Under the pieces are notes generated by a model. The model saw nothing but the letters and a program-made list of their open reading frames with translations. It was not told the origin of the DNA and did not search any database. This document shows positions 25,184 through 34,553 of a stretch of 64,000 nt of DNA, piece after piece. The DNA comes from RYN-230 sp963814645 (GTDB taxonomy: Bacteria > Actinomycetota > Actinomycetes > Streptosporangiales > Streptosporangiaceae): positions 1-64,000 of the forward strand of contig CAWFDX010000002.1 of NCBI GenBank assembly GCA_963814645.1, given 5' to 3'. The translations under genes were made by a program, and so were the position numbers. Position 1 is the stretch's first letter, and every line of letters begins with the position of its first letter.

Positions 25184-25684
25184 AACCGGTTCACATATAC
25201 CGGGACAGGAACTGGCGCCTGTTCGATGCCATACGCCGGCCCCGGTTCGCACCCCGGTCAGGGCCGCACCAGGCCACGGGCTGAAACCACCTCACCCGCC
25301 GGCCACGCACCATTGGACGCCCCAGGAACCAGCATGGGCTGCTGTCGTGGAGAGCATTGCCGGAAGGGATCTTGATCGCCCCCGCCGTGTCAGCTCCCTG
25401 CGGCCCGCTGGCGCGTGGCCGACGGGAGCGCCTTGGTAGGTGACCGGGTACCGGCATCATCTGCTCGATTGCCACACCGACCGGCCATGAGCGCCGCTGA
25501 GCGGCTCGTACCAGGCGCTGACCGGGCCGGAAGGCTCGGCCAGCGAGCCGTTCGGGACCGGTGACCCGCCCGACCCGACGGCCGGGCGCGACAGCCAGAA
25601 AAGCAGCCCACCCCGGGCCCGGCAATGGCCCGGGCCCGGCTTAACAGGCTGGGCTCAGATCGAGCGGGCCTTTCCCCGCTGGGG
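25184..25684. other. no gene recognised
   Basis: About 500 bases between the MerR regulator and the convergent CtaG-like gene. Near 25625 there is a GGCCCGGGC-rich stretch that could fold and terminate transcription from either side. Confidence 0.3.
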
Positions 25685-26464
25685 CTAGCCCCAGCCCCGG
25701 ACCGGTGGCAGCGCGGGCCCGGTGGCTGCCCGTCCGGGTTCGGAGTCCACATCCCGGTCCTCGTGCAGCCCGCGGAGTGCGCTGAGGAATACCACGGGCA
25801 TGAAGCACACCCCGGCCACAGCCCACAGCACGGCGGTGGCCAGTTCCTGGTCGGCCACCGCGCTCAGCGGGCCGCCCGGCGGGTAGCCGAACGCGAGGAA
25901 CACGCCGTGCGTGGCCAGGCCGAGGATGTAGGCGATGATCCAGATCACCCACATAGCGCAGGCCGCGATGACGGCAACCTGCAGGCCGCGCCCGCGCGGG
26001 CGCAACGGGCCGGACGGCACCAACTCCAGCCACAGGGCCGTGCCGGCCACCAGCAGGCTGGCCAATTCGGCCAGGGCCAGAGCATGATGGCGGGCCACCG
26101 CGTTGACCACCGCGGGCAGCCGCCACAACGCCGCAGCCACCGCGAAGATGGCAAAGAATCCCGCGGACCGCGTGAACGACCGGTGCCGCAGCCGGCTGCG
26201 GGCCAGGCGGGCCGCCGTGCCGCCCAGGCCGAGCAGCGGCCACGGGGCGGCCAGCACGAGCAGACCGGGCGCGATCATAGCGAAGACCGCGAACTGGGCG
26301 GTCTCCGCGACCACATACTGCCCGGCCAGCGAGCTGACCGGCGGCACCAGGCACGCGGCAGCCAGGATCAGCGCGGCCACAGCGAGCCAGCGCCGGTTCC
26401 CGGCCCGCCACCAGCCGGCCGCCCGGCCGGCGGCCGCGCCGGAGGTCCCGTCCGTGGTGCTCAC
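25685..26464 (-). CDS. CtaG-like cytochrome oxidase assembly protein
   Basis: A 259-residue membrane protein resembling the CtaG/caa3-type oxidase assembly family. The N-terminal half has LVPPVSSLAGQYVVAETAQF and a MIAPGLLVLAAP segment, a recognisable variant of the family HMxxHMLLMxxAPPLL motif but without its histidines; HH appears in ARHHALALAEL. Five to seven hydrophobic helices are visible. Start GTG at 26464. The missing His suggests a divergent paralogue. Role in copper delivery is family knowledge, not shown here. Confidence 0.6.
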   Translation of the reverse strand: MSTTDGTSGAAAGRAAGWWRAGNRRWLAVAALILAAACLVPPVSSLAGQYVVAETAQFAVFAMIAPGLLVLAAPWPLLGLGGTAARLARSRLRHRSFTRSAGFFAIFAVAAALWRLPAVVNAVARHHALALAELASLLVAGTALWLELVPSGPLRPRGRGLQVAVIAACAMWVIWIIAYILGLATHGVFLAFGYPPGGPLSAVADQELATAVLWAVAGVCFMPVVFLSALRGLHEDRDVDSEPGRAATGPALPPVRGWG

Positions 26465-26586
26465 CTCGCGCCCTCCAGTTCGCTCACACCCGCGCCAGTA
26501 TTGCCTTATCCATCCTGCTCCACCTTCGATACTCCGGTTTGGCCGGCCGGACAACTCCGGGGGCCGGATGAGGGGACAACTCCGGG

Positions 26587-26987
26587 CTAGCCCCGGTGGG
26601 CGGGCGTGGGCGCGGTCAGCGCGATGTGGGTCTGCCGTCCGGCGGGGTCGGTCGCGGCGGAGAACCACAGGTGATTGGCCCCGTCCGGCCCGCCGTACCG
26701 GGCGAGGCACTGGTAGGCGGACAGGGCGATGTTGCAGTACGGCACTAGGGGCTCCGGTAGAAGACCAGGACCGACGTGCCGCTGCCGGCCGCGGCGTACA
26801 GCCTGGTGGCCGCACCGTGCACGTCGACCAGGTCCGCGTCGGGAAGGACCCTCCCGGCGGGGGCGACGCCGGCCGCCAGTTCGGCCTGCTCACTGGCGAA
26901 GGCGCCCATGGCCTCGCTGGGCGGCTGGGCCGCCAAGGTGGCGTGCATCTCGGCGACGCGCTCGGGGATCGTGGACCGGCTGGTCAT
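26587..26987 (-). pseudogene. peroxiredoxin-like protein, frameshifted
   Basis: The N-terminal 80 residues (MTSRSTIPERVAEMHATLAA, then DADLVDVHGAATRLYAA, then VLVFYR) are a peroxiredoxin-like start. The active-site motif that should read GAWCPYCN is damaged: the frame stops at about 26745, and in the shifted frame only VPYCNIALSAYQ is read, so the first Cys is gone. The C-terminal part continues to a stop at 26587. A good GGAG site precedes the start. The intact relative is at 29643. Confidence 0.7.
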
Positions 26988-27128
26988 CTCCGGGCTCCTG
27001 TCCCAGCGGTAGCCGGGTCGCTGGGTGCCGTGGGGCGGCACCCATCCGCTGGCATGCGGTGCGTGCAGTACTGACGGGATGATTTCCGGAGAGCGGAGCC
27101 GGCTGCACCCGGCGGTAGCCTGTCGGGT

Positions 27129-27776
27129 GTGGAACCTGCCCGGCTGCCGGCAAAGGACCTGGACGAGGAGTCGGCGGTCTGGCTGCGCCGCCTGGGTGGC
27201 GGGGGCGGGGAGCGGCAGGAGGCCGAGCGCGAGCTTCATGCGAGGCTGGTGCGCATCGCGCTTGCCGAGGTCCGGCGCCGGTCGGCCAGCACTCCGGTGA
27301 CCGGCCCGGAACTCGATGACGTTGCGCACCAGGCCGCTGGCGACGCCATGCTGGCGATCCTGGCCAAGCTCGACGCGTTCCGCGGCGAGAGCCGGTTCCT
27401 CACGTGGGCGTACCGGTTTGTCATCCTGGAGGTGTCCAGCAAGCTCGGCAGGCATTACTGGCGCAACCCGCCGGTCGCGCTGGACGCCGGCCAGTGGGAG
27501 CGGCTTCCCGACCGGCTCGGGATCGATCCGGCACGGCACGCGGAGGCGGCGGGCATCCTGGCCGAGGTGCGCCGGGTCGTGGACGACGAGCTGACCAGCC
27601 ACCAGCGGCGGGTCTTCGTGGCGATCGTGGTCGACGGGATACCGCTGGACGCGCTGGCCGCCGAGCTGGGCCTGCGGCGCAATGCCATCTACAAGGTGAT
27701 TTTCGACGCGCGGCGTAAGATCCGCCGGGCGCTGGTCGCTAACGGGTACCTGGAAGAGCCGGGCGTGGAGCGGTGA
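27129..27776 (+). CDS. ECF-type RNA polymerase sigma factor
   Basis: A 215-residue sigma-70 family ECF factor. Region 2 contains AGDAMLAILAKLDAFRGESRFLTW (in parts; the RGESRFLTWAYR core is typical), and region 4 has LTSHQRRVFVAIVVDGIPLDALAAELG followed by the recognition helix RRNAIYKVIFDARRK. It starts with GTG. Its TGA overlaps the ATG of the following short gene (TGATG), implying coupled translation with a likely anti-sigma factor. Neighbouring thiol-redox genes suggest an oxidative stimulus. Confidence 0.88.
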   Translation: MEPARLPAKDLDEESAVWLRRLGGGGGERQEAERELHARLVRIALAEVRRRSASTPVTGPELDDVAHQAAGDAMLAILAKLDAFRGESRFLTWAYRFVILEVSSKLGRHYWRNPPVALDAGQWERLPDRLGIDPARHAEAAGILAEVRRVVDDELTSHQRRVFVAIVVDGIPLDALAAELGLRRNAIYKVIFDARRKIRRALVANGYLEEPGVER

Positions 27777-27991
27777 TGAGAGAGCAGGGCAGGCTGGAGC
27801 GGTTCCTGCGGACCGACCCGCGCGACGCCGGCTGCGACGAGGCGATGGCCGTCCTGCACATCTACGTCGACCTCGTGGCCGCCGGCGAGGACGCGGCCGG
27901 GCGCTACCCCGGGGTCGCCGCTCACCTGCTGGCCTGCGGCCCGTGCGATGAGGACTTCACCGGGCTCCTCCAGGCGGTCACCAATGGCTAG
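27776..27991 (+). CDS. putative zinc-binding anti-sigma factor
   Basis: A 71-residue protein with an AHLLACGPCDEDF segment, the HxxxCxxC motif of zinc-associated anti-sigma factors. There is no membrane segment, so it would be a soluble, redox-responsive type. Its start overlaps the sigma gene stop. A GTG one codon earlier is an alternative start. The shortness and pairing with the ECF sigma support the call; direct evidence is limited to the motif. Confidence 0.65.
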   Translation: MREQGRLERFLRTDPRDAGCDEAMAVLHIYVDLVAAGEDAAGRYPGVAAHLLACGPCDEDFTGLLQAVTNG

Positions 27992-28645
27992 CGCCGCAGA
28001 TAACCTGGCAGGCGCGGTGGGTGGCCGCGAGGTACTTGCGTTCGACCTGTACGGGACGCTGGTTGACCCGACCGACATCTCCACCGAGCTCAGCCGGGTT
28101 CTCGGCGGCTGTGACGGCCGCGAGGCGGCCAGGCTCTGGCGGCTCAAGCAGCTGGGTGACGTCACGGGCGTTTGACTTCGCCCTCACCTCCATCGGGGCA
28201 GACCTGCCGGACGGGCAGGCCCAGCGGCTCGCCGGCCTCTATGACCATCTGCCACCGTTCCCCGACGCCGTCCCCGCGCTGCGGACGCTCGCCAGCATGG
28301 GGTACGAGCTCGCTGGCGCTTTCCCATCGGGGCCCCGCGCCATGATCAGGAACTGCCTGATAACAGCGGCCTGGGGACTTCTTCGGCAACCGGATCAGCG
28401 TCGATGAGGCCCGGGTGTTCAAGCCGTCACCCGTCGCGTACCGGCACGCGGCCGGACGGCTTTCCCGGCCGATCGAGCAGCTCCGGCTCGTCACCAGTAA
28501 CGCGTTCGGCAGTGCCGCCGCCGCCGCGGCCGAGATGCGCACGGCCTGGGTGAACCGCTCCGCCGCCCCGTTTGACACGATCGGCGCGCAGCCAGACCTT
28601 ACCGTGCCCGGCCTCGGCCGCCTGCCCGCGGCGCTGGCCAGCTGA
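27984..28645 (+). pseudogene. haloacid dehalogenase (HAD type II), frameshifted
   Basis: Repaired over three frames it reads as a 2-haloacid-dehalogenase-like protein: AFDLYGTLVDP (nucleophile Asp), then RAFDFALTSIGADLPDG, LPPFPDAVPALRTL, then NRISVDEARVFKPSP (catalytic Lys region) and LVTSNAFGSAAAAAAEM. Breaks are near 28150, 28310 and 28375. The start ATG lies within the end of the small anti-sigma gene. The order of motifs is complete, so decay is recent or due to sequence error. Confidence 0.75.
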
Positions 28646-28651
28646 CGGGCA

Positions 28652-29431
28652 TCAGGCGCCGACGCGGGCAGTGCTGACGTCCCAGATGGCCCCGGTGTCA
28701 TCGCCGGCCAGGTGGGCGAGCAGCGCCGCGGCGGAGTGCGCCGGGGTGATCAAAGAGCCCTCGGCGAAATTCCTGCTGAACCGTTCGTGCAGGCCGGTGC
28801 CGATGCGCTCGGGGTCCTGCCGGCGGATCCAGGCCTGCATGGCGGTGTCGACCCCGCCCGGCCGGTAGGCGTTGACGGTCACGCCGGTGCCGGACAGCTC
28901 GGCGGCGAGGTTCACGGTGTGCGCCTCGAGCGCGGCCTTCGTGGTGGCGTAAGCGTTCCCGCGGACCATGCCGGCCGGGTGGGCGGCGATCCCGCTGGAG
29001 ATGTTGACGACGCGGCCCCAGCCGGCGTCCAGCATGCCGGGCAGCACGGCGGCGGTCAGCGCGGCCGGCGCGACGACGTTGATCTCGAAGGCCAGGCGCA
29101 AGTCCGCCGCCGCGATGGTGGCGGTAGGGCCGAGCGGCTCGACGGTGGCCGCGTTGTTGACCAGGATGTCGACGCGGCCCGCCGTGAGCACCCTCGCCGC
29201 CGCCTGGCCGCGCTGCTCCTCGTCGGCGAGGTCGGCGGGTACGACGCGGACCCGCCCGGCAGGCACGCCCTGTTCGCGCAGCAGGGCGCGGGTCTCGTCC
29301 AGCTGTGCCACGGTGCGCGCGAGCAGGACCACGCGGGCGCCCGCGTCGCCTAGCCCGAGCGCAACAGCGCGGCCGATGCCGCGCCCGGCCCCGGTGATCA
29401 GCGCGGTCTTGCCAGCGAAGTCAGTTGCCAC
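28652..29431 (-). CDS. short-chain dehydrogenase/reductase
   Basis: A 259-residue classical SDR with TGAGRGIG (residues about 14-21), NNAA, a catalytic NAYATTK (Tyr/Lys) and a PGGVDT loop following the last strand. Cofactor preference looks NADP, from the ARTVAQL turn after the second strand. Start GTG at 29431, with GAGGAG ten bases before. It is divergent from the peroxiredoxin at 29643. Substrate unknown. Confidence 0.87.
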   Translation of the reverse strand: MATDFAGKTALITGAGRGIGRAVALGLGDAGARVVLLARTVAQLDETRALLREQGVPAGRVRVVPADLADEEQRGQAAARVLTAGRVDILVNNAATVEPLGPTATIAAADLRLAFEINVVAPAALTAAVLPGMLDAGWGRVVNISSGIAAHPAGMVRGNAYATTKAALEAHTVNLAAELSGTGVTVNAYRPGGVDTAMQAWIRRQDPERIGTGLHERFSRNFAEGSLITPAHSAAALLAHLAGDDTGAIWDVSTARVGA

Positions 29432-29642
29432 TGCGGTCTCCTCGACGGTTGACGGTGCGAGCGGGACGGCAGGGAGGCACCGGTCACCGTTCCGCTGAAT
29501 GCGGTCGAACTTCTGATTAGCGGCGCACGGTGGCGGTGTCTTACTAGCGCACGCCCGCGTAAACCCATCGGTAAGACCTGTGGTGGAGGCGACGCTTACA
29601 TACCGGGCGGTCCCGTCCCGGCAACCGTGAAGGAGAACCGCA

Positions 29643-30134
29643 ATGCCTCTGCTCAACCCCGGCGACCCGTTCCCGAGGCTGACGATCACCACTGCCGACG
29701 GGCAGGTACTTGCCATCCCGGACGTGTTCGGCGGCGACTTCGGCGTCGTGCTCTTCTACCGGGGCGCCTGGTGCCCGTACTGCAACGCGCAGCTGCGCGC
29801 TTTCGAGAGGGCTAGCCAGGCGCTGGCGGATGCGGGCATCCGCGTCGCCGCCCTCTCGGTCGACGACAAGGAGACCACCGCCGCGCTGGTCGCCGAGCGC
29901 AAGCTGACCTTCCCCGTAGGCTACGGCGCGGTCGCTCCGGCCGTCGCCGCGCTCACCGGCGCGTTCGTCAATCCGGACCCGGTGTACCTGCAGTCCACCG
30001 GCTTCGTGCTCGACCCCGCGGGCAACGTCGTGGTCAGTGTGTACTCCAGCGGCGCGATCGGACGGCTCGTCCCCGACGATGTCATCGGACTGGTCCGCTA
30101 CCTGCGCGAGCACTCGGCCTCCGCGACGGCGTGA
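29643..30134 (+). CDS. peroxiredoxin (AhpC/TSA family)
   Basis: A 163-residue thioredoxin-fold peroxidase. The active site is FYRGAWCPYCNAQL, with Cys in a CPYC arrangement as in AhpC-like and Prx-like proteins; VDDKETTAALV and FVLDPAGNVV are further family marks. It reduces peroxides with low-molecular or protein thiols. GAAGGAG is placed ideally before the ATG. The next gene, 19 bases on, encodes a DsbA-type mycothiol-linked oxidoreductase, so the pair likely works together against oxidative stress. Confidence 0.87.
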   Translation: MPLLNPGDPFPRLTITTADGQVLAIPDVFGGDFGVVLFYRGAWCPYCNAQLRAFERASQALADAGIRVAALSVDDKETTAALVAERKLTFPVGYGAVAPAVAALTGAFVNPDPVYLQSTGFVLDPAGNVVVSVYSSGAIGRLVPDDVIGLVRYLREHSASATA

Positions 30135-30153
30135 CAGGACAGGAGGCGGCAGC

Positions 30154-30876
30154 ATGACGGATATGGACATCCACTTCTACTTCGACCCGGTGTGCCCGTT
30201 CGCCTGGATGACGAGTAAGTGGGTGCGCATGGTGGCCGCGCAGCGGGACTACACCGTCGACTGGCGGTTCATCTCACTCCGCCTGATCAACTCCGGGATC
30301 GACTACAACAGTCACTTCCCCGCCGGCTACGAGGAGGGGCACACTTCGGGACTGCGGCTGCTGCGGGTCGCGGCGCGGGCGCGGGCCGAGCACGGACGGG
30401 CCGCCGTCGGCTCGTTCTACAAGACCATCAGCAGCGAGATCTTCGACGCTCCCGGCGCCGCCCAGCTGAAGCCCACCACCAGGGGCAGCCGGGCCTTCGT
30501 CGAGCCACTGCTCGCCACGGCGGGCCTGCCCACCGAACTGGCGGGCGCCCTCGATGACACGCGGTGGGACAGCGAGATCCGGGCCGAAGGCGACGAGGGA
30601 CTGTCACTGACCGGCAGGGACGTCGGCACGCCGATCATTCACTTCAGCCCGCCAGCCGGCGCGGCGTTCTTCGGCCCAGTGATCAGCAGGCTCCCCGGTC
30701 CCGGGGAAGCCGTCCGGCTGTGGGACCACGTCACCGCCCTGGCCGGCTTCCCAGGCTTCGCGGAACTCAAACGGAGCCTGCGCGAGCGGCCCCAACTGCG
30801 CAGCTTCGGCGTGCAGCCCGGCGCAGCCGCAGTAGAGGAAGACTGGCACGCCGGCAGCCGCCAACCGGCGCCGTAG
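30154..30876 (+). CDS. DsbA-family mycothiol-dependent oxidoreductase (Rv2466c type)
   Basis: A 240-residue DsbA-like protein. The start DIHFYFDPVCPFAWMTSKW carries a CPFA motif in place of the CPxC of classical DsbA; this single-Cys CPFAW form is typical of the Rv2466c-like group, a mycothiol-dependent reductase in mycobacteria. DVGTPIIHF with the cis-Pro follows, then a C-terminal helix. AGGAGG lies 8 bases before the ATG. It is cytoplasmic, with no signal peptide. Function by family only. Confidence 0.8.
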   Translation: MTDMDIHFYFDPVCPFAWMTSKWVRMVAAQRDYTVDWRFISLRLINSGIDYNSHFPAGYEEGHTSGLRLLRVAARARAEHGRAAVGSFYKTISSEIFDAPGAAQLKPTTRGSRAFVEPLLATAGLPTELAGALDDTRWDSEIRAEGDEGLSLTGRDVGTPIIHFSPPAGAAFFGPVISRLPGPGEAVRLWDHVTALAGFPGFAELKRSLRERPQLRSFGVQPGAAAVEEDWHAGSRQPAP

Positions 30877-31033
30877 CCTCTGGCAACCGCCGGGCGCCGC
30901 GGCAGTTACAGCCATCCGTCCGCCGAACGGATCCGCGGTTCCCCGGCAACCCGAACGGGTCGGCCAGCCACCGACGGCTGACTGCCTGGGTGCGCGGGGT
31001 GCCCACGCACGGGCGTTAAGTATGAAGGGCGGG

Positions 31034-31972
31034 TTATTGCCGCTCGTGGGATGCGAAGTAGCCGCGCAGATACGGGTCCTGGATTTCACGCCGGGCGGGG
31101 GCGGTGACCGGGTCAACGGAGAACCCGGCCCGGGCCGCCAGATAGTCCTGCGACTCGTAGGCCAGCCGGGAACCCGCCCGATGTCCACCCCGACCAGCTC
31201 GCCGCACCATTTGCGTACCCTGGCCGCCGACGAACACGGTGTCCACGTTCCTGGTGTCGGTGCCCTGCACGACCGTGCCGACCGCGTTGTTGAGCGGCAG
31301 GTTGTTGGTGTCCTCGGCGCGGATGGCCACGATGTCGGCCTGCTTGCCCGGGTGAGGCTGCCGATCTGGCCGCCGAGCCCCAACGTCAGCGGCACCGGCG
31401 ACCGTGGCGAACTCGAGCACGTCGCGGTGGCTGATGAACCGCGGCCCGGACGTGTCCGCGGTACCGGCGCTGCGTCGCGTGCATCCGCTGGGTGAGCAGG
31501 ACACAGCTCATCTGGCTGAACATGTCACTGGACAGCGAGATCTCCACATCCATGCTCAGGCTGGGCCGGATACCGAGGTCAACCGCACGCTGGGCCGGCG
31601 GCACGCCGTCGGCCAGGCCCAGCTGCTCGTCCGAGGTCGGCGCCAGGGTGACGTGCGCGCGCCGCTGTCGGCGATGCACCGCCAGGTCAGCTCGGACATG
31701 TCCGTGCCGTGCACCAGAGTCACGTCCGGGCCCAGCGCGCCTCAGCCCGAGTTCCTCGACCTCCGCGGACGACGGTGGCCTCCCGGCGGCGAGCCCGGCC
31801 AGCCTGCCTACCTCGGCGGCAGCGATCTCCCCGAGGCGCGCCGCGAGCCCCCTTTCCCCTCCGTGAGAAGGGGCGCCGTCCCGGCCGTCACCGGCCCGGA
31901 CGCCGATCGCCTCGCTGACCTGGCTCACCTCCTCTACCAGGTCGGCGAACCGCTGGTGCTCCGAGAGGACGT
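31034..31972 (-). pseudogene. metal-dependent amidohydrolase, fragmented
   Basis: Successive minus-strand frames spell the last two thirds of an amidohydrolase: AHVTLAPTSDEQLGLADGVP, PSLSMDVEISLSSDMFSQM, HRDVLEFATVAGAADVG, LTPGKQADIVAIRAED, then VDPVTAPARREIQDPYLRGY. The metal-binding N-terminal HxH is missing: the gene begins abruptly beside the P450 stop. Several frameshifts are present (near 31350, 31450, 31690). Related to chlorohydrolase/cytosine-deaminase-like proteins. Dead. Confidence 0.7.
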
Positions 31973-31974
31973 TG

Positions 31975-33372
31975 TCAGGTGCGCCGCCGCAGGTACATGG
32001 GCAGGTCCCGGCCTGGCCGCAACGTCACCTGGGCCACCGGGGAAGGCATCCCCCGGGCGGTCAGCTCCAGCCGGAAGCGCCGCGCGACGGTGGCCAGCAC
32101 GAGCACCGTTTCCAGCTCGGCGAAGGCCGCGCCGACGCAAGCCCGCCGGCCACCGCCAAACGGGATGAATGCATAACGCTCCCTGGTGGCGATGTCCCCA
32201 CCGCCTCCCGGGAGGAAGCGGCGCGGGTCGAACCCAGCCGGGTCCGGCCAGAACTCGGGATGCCGGTGCACCAGGTACGGGGAGATCACGACCAGGCTCC
32301 TCGCGGGGACAGGCACTCCCGCGACATCATCATCCGCCAGGGCGTCACGCTCGATCGTCCACGCCGGCGGGTACAGCCGCAGTGCCTCCGATACCACAGC
32401 CCGCGTCCAGGGCAGCTGCGCTGCGTCGCCAGCATCCGGGTCACGGTCACCGAGCACCACCTCGAGTTCCGCCTCCAGGCGCTCCCGGGCGGCAGGGTAC
32501 GCCGACAGCAGCGCCAGCGACCAGGCGAGCGTGTTCGCGCTGGTCTCATGACCGGCCATCATGAACGTAGCCACCTCATCGGTGATCTCCGGGTCGGTCA
32601 GTGCCCTGCCCTGCTCGTCCCGCGCCTGTAGCAGCACATCCAGCAGGTCACCTGGTAGTCCGGAGGCCGGGCCGCGCCCGCGGCGGGCTGCGATCAGCCG
32701 CCCGGCCGGACCCTCCACGCCTTCCGTGGTGCGCCCGAGCCGGTGGGTGGCCGTTTTCACCACCCGGGTGGAGACCGGGCCCCACCCGATGGGCAGCAGC
32801 GTGGTCAGGACAGCGACTCGCTGGCCCGCGCTCATCGCCCGGCCCATCCGCTCCGCATCACCAGTCAGGTCCGCGCCGAACAGCGCCAGGCCGACGATCT
32901 CCAGGGTCAGCGCGCCCATCTCCCGCGCCACGTTGACCAGCGACCCCTTGGCCAGGCCATCCCAGCGCCGCACCATCCGCCGCGCCGCCGCTGTCATATG
33001 CGGGCCGAAACCCATCACCTCCCGGCGGGAGAACACCGGCTGAACCATCCGCCGGTGCCGCCGCCAGGACTCGCCCTCGCTGGTCAGCAGCCCGTTGCCC
33101 ACCAGCGCACGCAGCGGCCGGTAGGTGAACGCCTTCACGTAGTTATCCTGATTCGCCGCCAGCACATGCCCGGCATGCTCAGGCCTGCTCAGCAGGAAGA
33201 AAGAGCGCCGCGGCGCGAACGGCACCTGCACGGCGTCCCCATACCTGGCGGACAGCCGCACGTACCCCGCCAGCGGGTCGGCCAGCAGCCCGGCGAGAAC
33301 CCGCGCTGCCGCACCACCGCCCGGGCCCGCCACGCGGCCACCGGCCGCCCGCACACCCATACCTCCCATCAT
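31975..33372 (-). CDS. cytochrome P450
   Basis: A P450 monooxygenase of about 465 residues. It has WRRHRRMVQPVF of helix C, the I-helix MMAGHETSANTL (oxygen-binding AGxET), the ExxR in VVSEALRLYPP, and the heme loop FIPFGGGRRACVGAAFA with the axial Cys. Its layout resembles self-sufficient-like or CYP102/CYP4-type bacterial P450s. Three Met codons cluster at 33359-33372; the first is taken. No ferredoxin gene is adjacent. Substrate unknown. Confidence 0.88.
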   Translation of the reverse strand: MMGGMGVRAAGGRVAGPGGGAAARVLAGLLADPLAGYVRLSARYGDAVQVPFAPRRSFFLLSRPEHAGHVLAANQDNYVKAFTYRPLRALVGNGLLTSEGESWRRHRRMVQPVFSRREVMGFGPHMTAAARRMVRRWDGLAKGSLVNVAREMGALTLEIVGLALFGADLTGDAERMGRAMSAGQRVAVLTTLLPIGWGPVSTRVVKTATHRLGRTTEGVEGPAGRLIAARRGRGPASGLPGDLLDVLLQARDEQGRALTDPEITDEVATFMMAGHETSANTLAWSLALLSAYPAARERLEAELEVVLGDRDPDAGDAAQLPWTRAVVSEALRLYPPAWTIERDALADDDVAGVPVPARSLVVISPYLVHRHPEFWPDPAGFDPRRFLPGGGGDIATRERYAFIPFGGGRRACVGAAFAELETVLVLATVARRFRLELTARGMPSPVAQVTLRPGRDLPMYLRRRT

Positions 33373-33498
33373 CTGCCCGGCACCCACAGCACGCACAAGG
33401 GCCGCGAATACTGAACATGCTGAGGCAAGCGGGGCAGACTGGGGCCCCCGTCCGGTCAATGAAGGGGACGCGTCATGCTGGTTGTGGGTGCCGAAAAC

Positions 33499-34236
33499 CT
33501 ATACCACCAGGTGATATTCGTGGACGACGCCACCAGCGCGGTCACGCCGCTGGACGCGGAAATGATCCAGATCAGTAACACTATCGGGCAGGCGCCGGAA
33601 AGGCGCGGCCTGCTTCAGGGTGCGGTGCGGCCGGTGTGTTGTAGAAGTCCCCGTACTCGCGCAGCACGATCATCAGGTGGCGCTGGTTCCAGATCAGGGT
33701 CCGGTCCAGTAGCTCGCGACGGCAGCTGCCGCTCCAACGCTCCATCGCTCCATGATCGAATTCATCCTCGGCGTCTGCACCGCCGAGCGGATGACTCTCA
33801 TTCCTGCGGACCGGAAGACACCGCGTACGCCGAGCGCCGCGAGCTCGCCGTGGACGCGGCGGTATACCCAGGACTCATTCTCACGCGCCAGCCGCAGTAC
33901 CAGCGGCACGGCATTGCGGCGGGTCGGCGGGCGTCCGGTGCGGTCGCAGCGGGACCGGCGTGCCCAGCGGCGACGGAGGATGTCACGGTGCCACCGCAAG
34001 ATGGAGCCGGGAGTGACGATGAGCCGGAGGCCGGCGAGGCGCCCGACTGGCAGCGTCCCGGCCAGCAGCGCCAGCCACGCCCGATCCGGCCACGTCAGCC
34101 TCGCATGAGCCCGCGGCTGCTCGCGCTGGGCGACAGCCAGCTGATGGTGCAGGATCAAGATCTCGGCGTTCTTCCACCACACCTTCCGCTGGGACAAGCC
34201 CAGCAGCGACACGGCGCGGGTGACGATGAGGAAGAT
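33499..34236 (-). pseudogene. integrase-core transposase with central deletion
   Basis: The N-terminal part (LIFLIVTRAVSLLGLSQRKV, WWKNAEILILHHQLAVAQRE, WYRRVHGELAALG-like) is followed at once by the end of the catalytic domain (FRSAGMRVIRSAVQTPRMNS, IMERW), so about 110 residues holding most of the DDE core are missing. After a frameshift the tail HRTLKQAAPFRRLPDSVTDL and GGVVHEYHLVV with stop at 33499-33501 follow. It resembles IS3/IS481-like rve transposases of actinobacteria. Non-functional. Confidence 0.75.
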
Positions 34237-34553
34237 CAGTTCAGGCCCACAAGCCGAAGTTCATCGCACGCACAGCCGGGTGCAGACCGGCCCACCGGCC
34301 ACCTGGCCCAGGCCCAGGCCCAGGCCGAGCGTTTGCCGCGAATCTGCGCAGGTTGGCAAAGGTTTCGGCACCCACAGGCCTGACCCGCGGCGGATGGCAT
34401 GAATCCGCACATCGAAAACGTCCACGGAAGACCCCTTGCCGAGCCCGGTACGTCGGCATCCGTATGGCCAGCAGTTCTGGTCCCCCGCAAGCCGGCGCGG
34501 GCGTGGCCGACAATGCCATCATGAAGAACGTGGCCCATCGCCCGCTTTCTGTC
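34237..34553. other. low-complexity gap
   Basis: About 320 bases without a supported gene. It includes a short GGCCCA hexanucleotide repeat near 34308-34327. Probably the flank of the broken transposase. Confidence 0.35.

Noticed and set aside
34308..34327. CRISPR-like or satellite array
   Set aside because: Only a few GGCCCA units, no spacers and no cas genes in the window.
33475..34383. 302-codon + strand frame starting MLVVGAENLYH
   Set aside because: Its first 150 bases are antisense to the tail of the integrase-core transposase, whose family ending GGVVHEY is clear on the minus strand.
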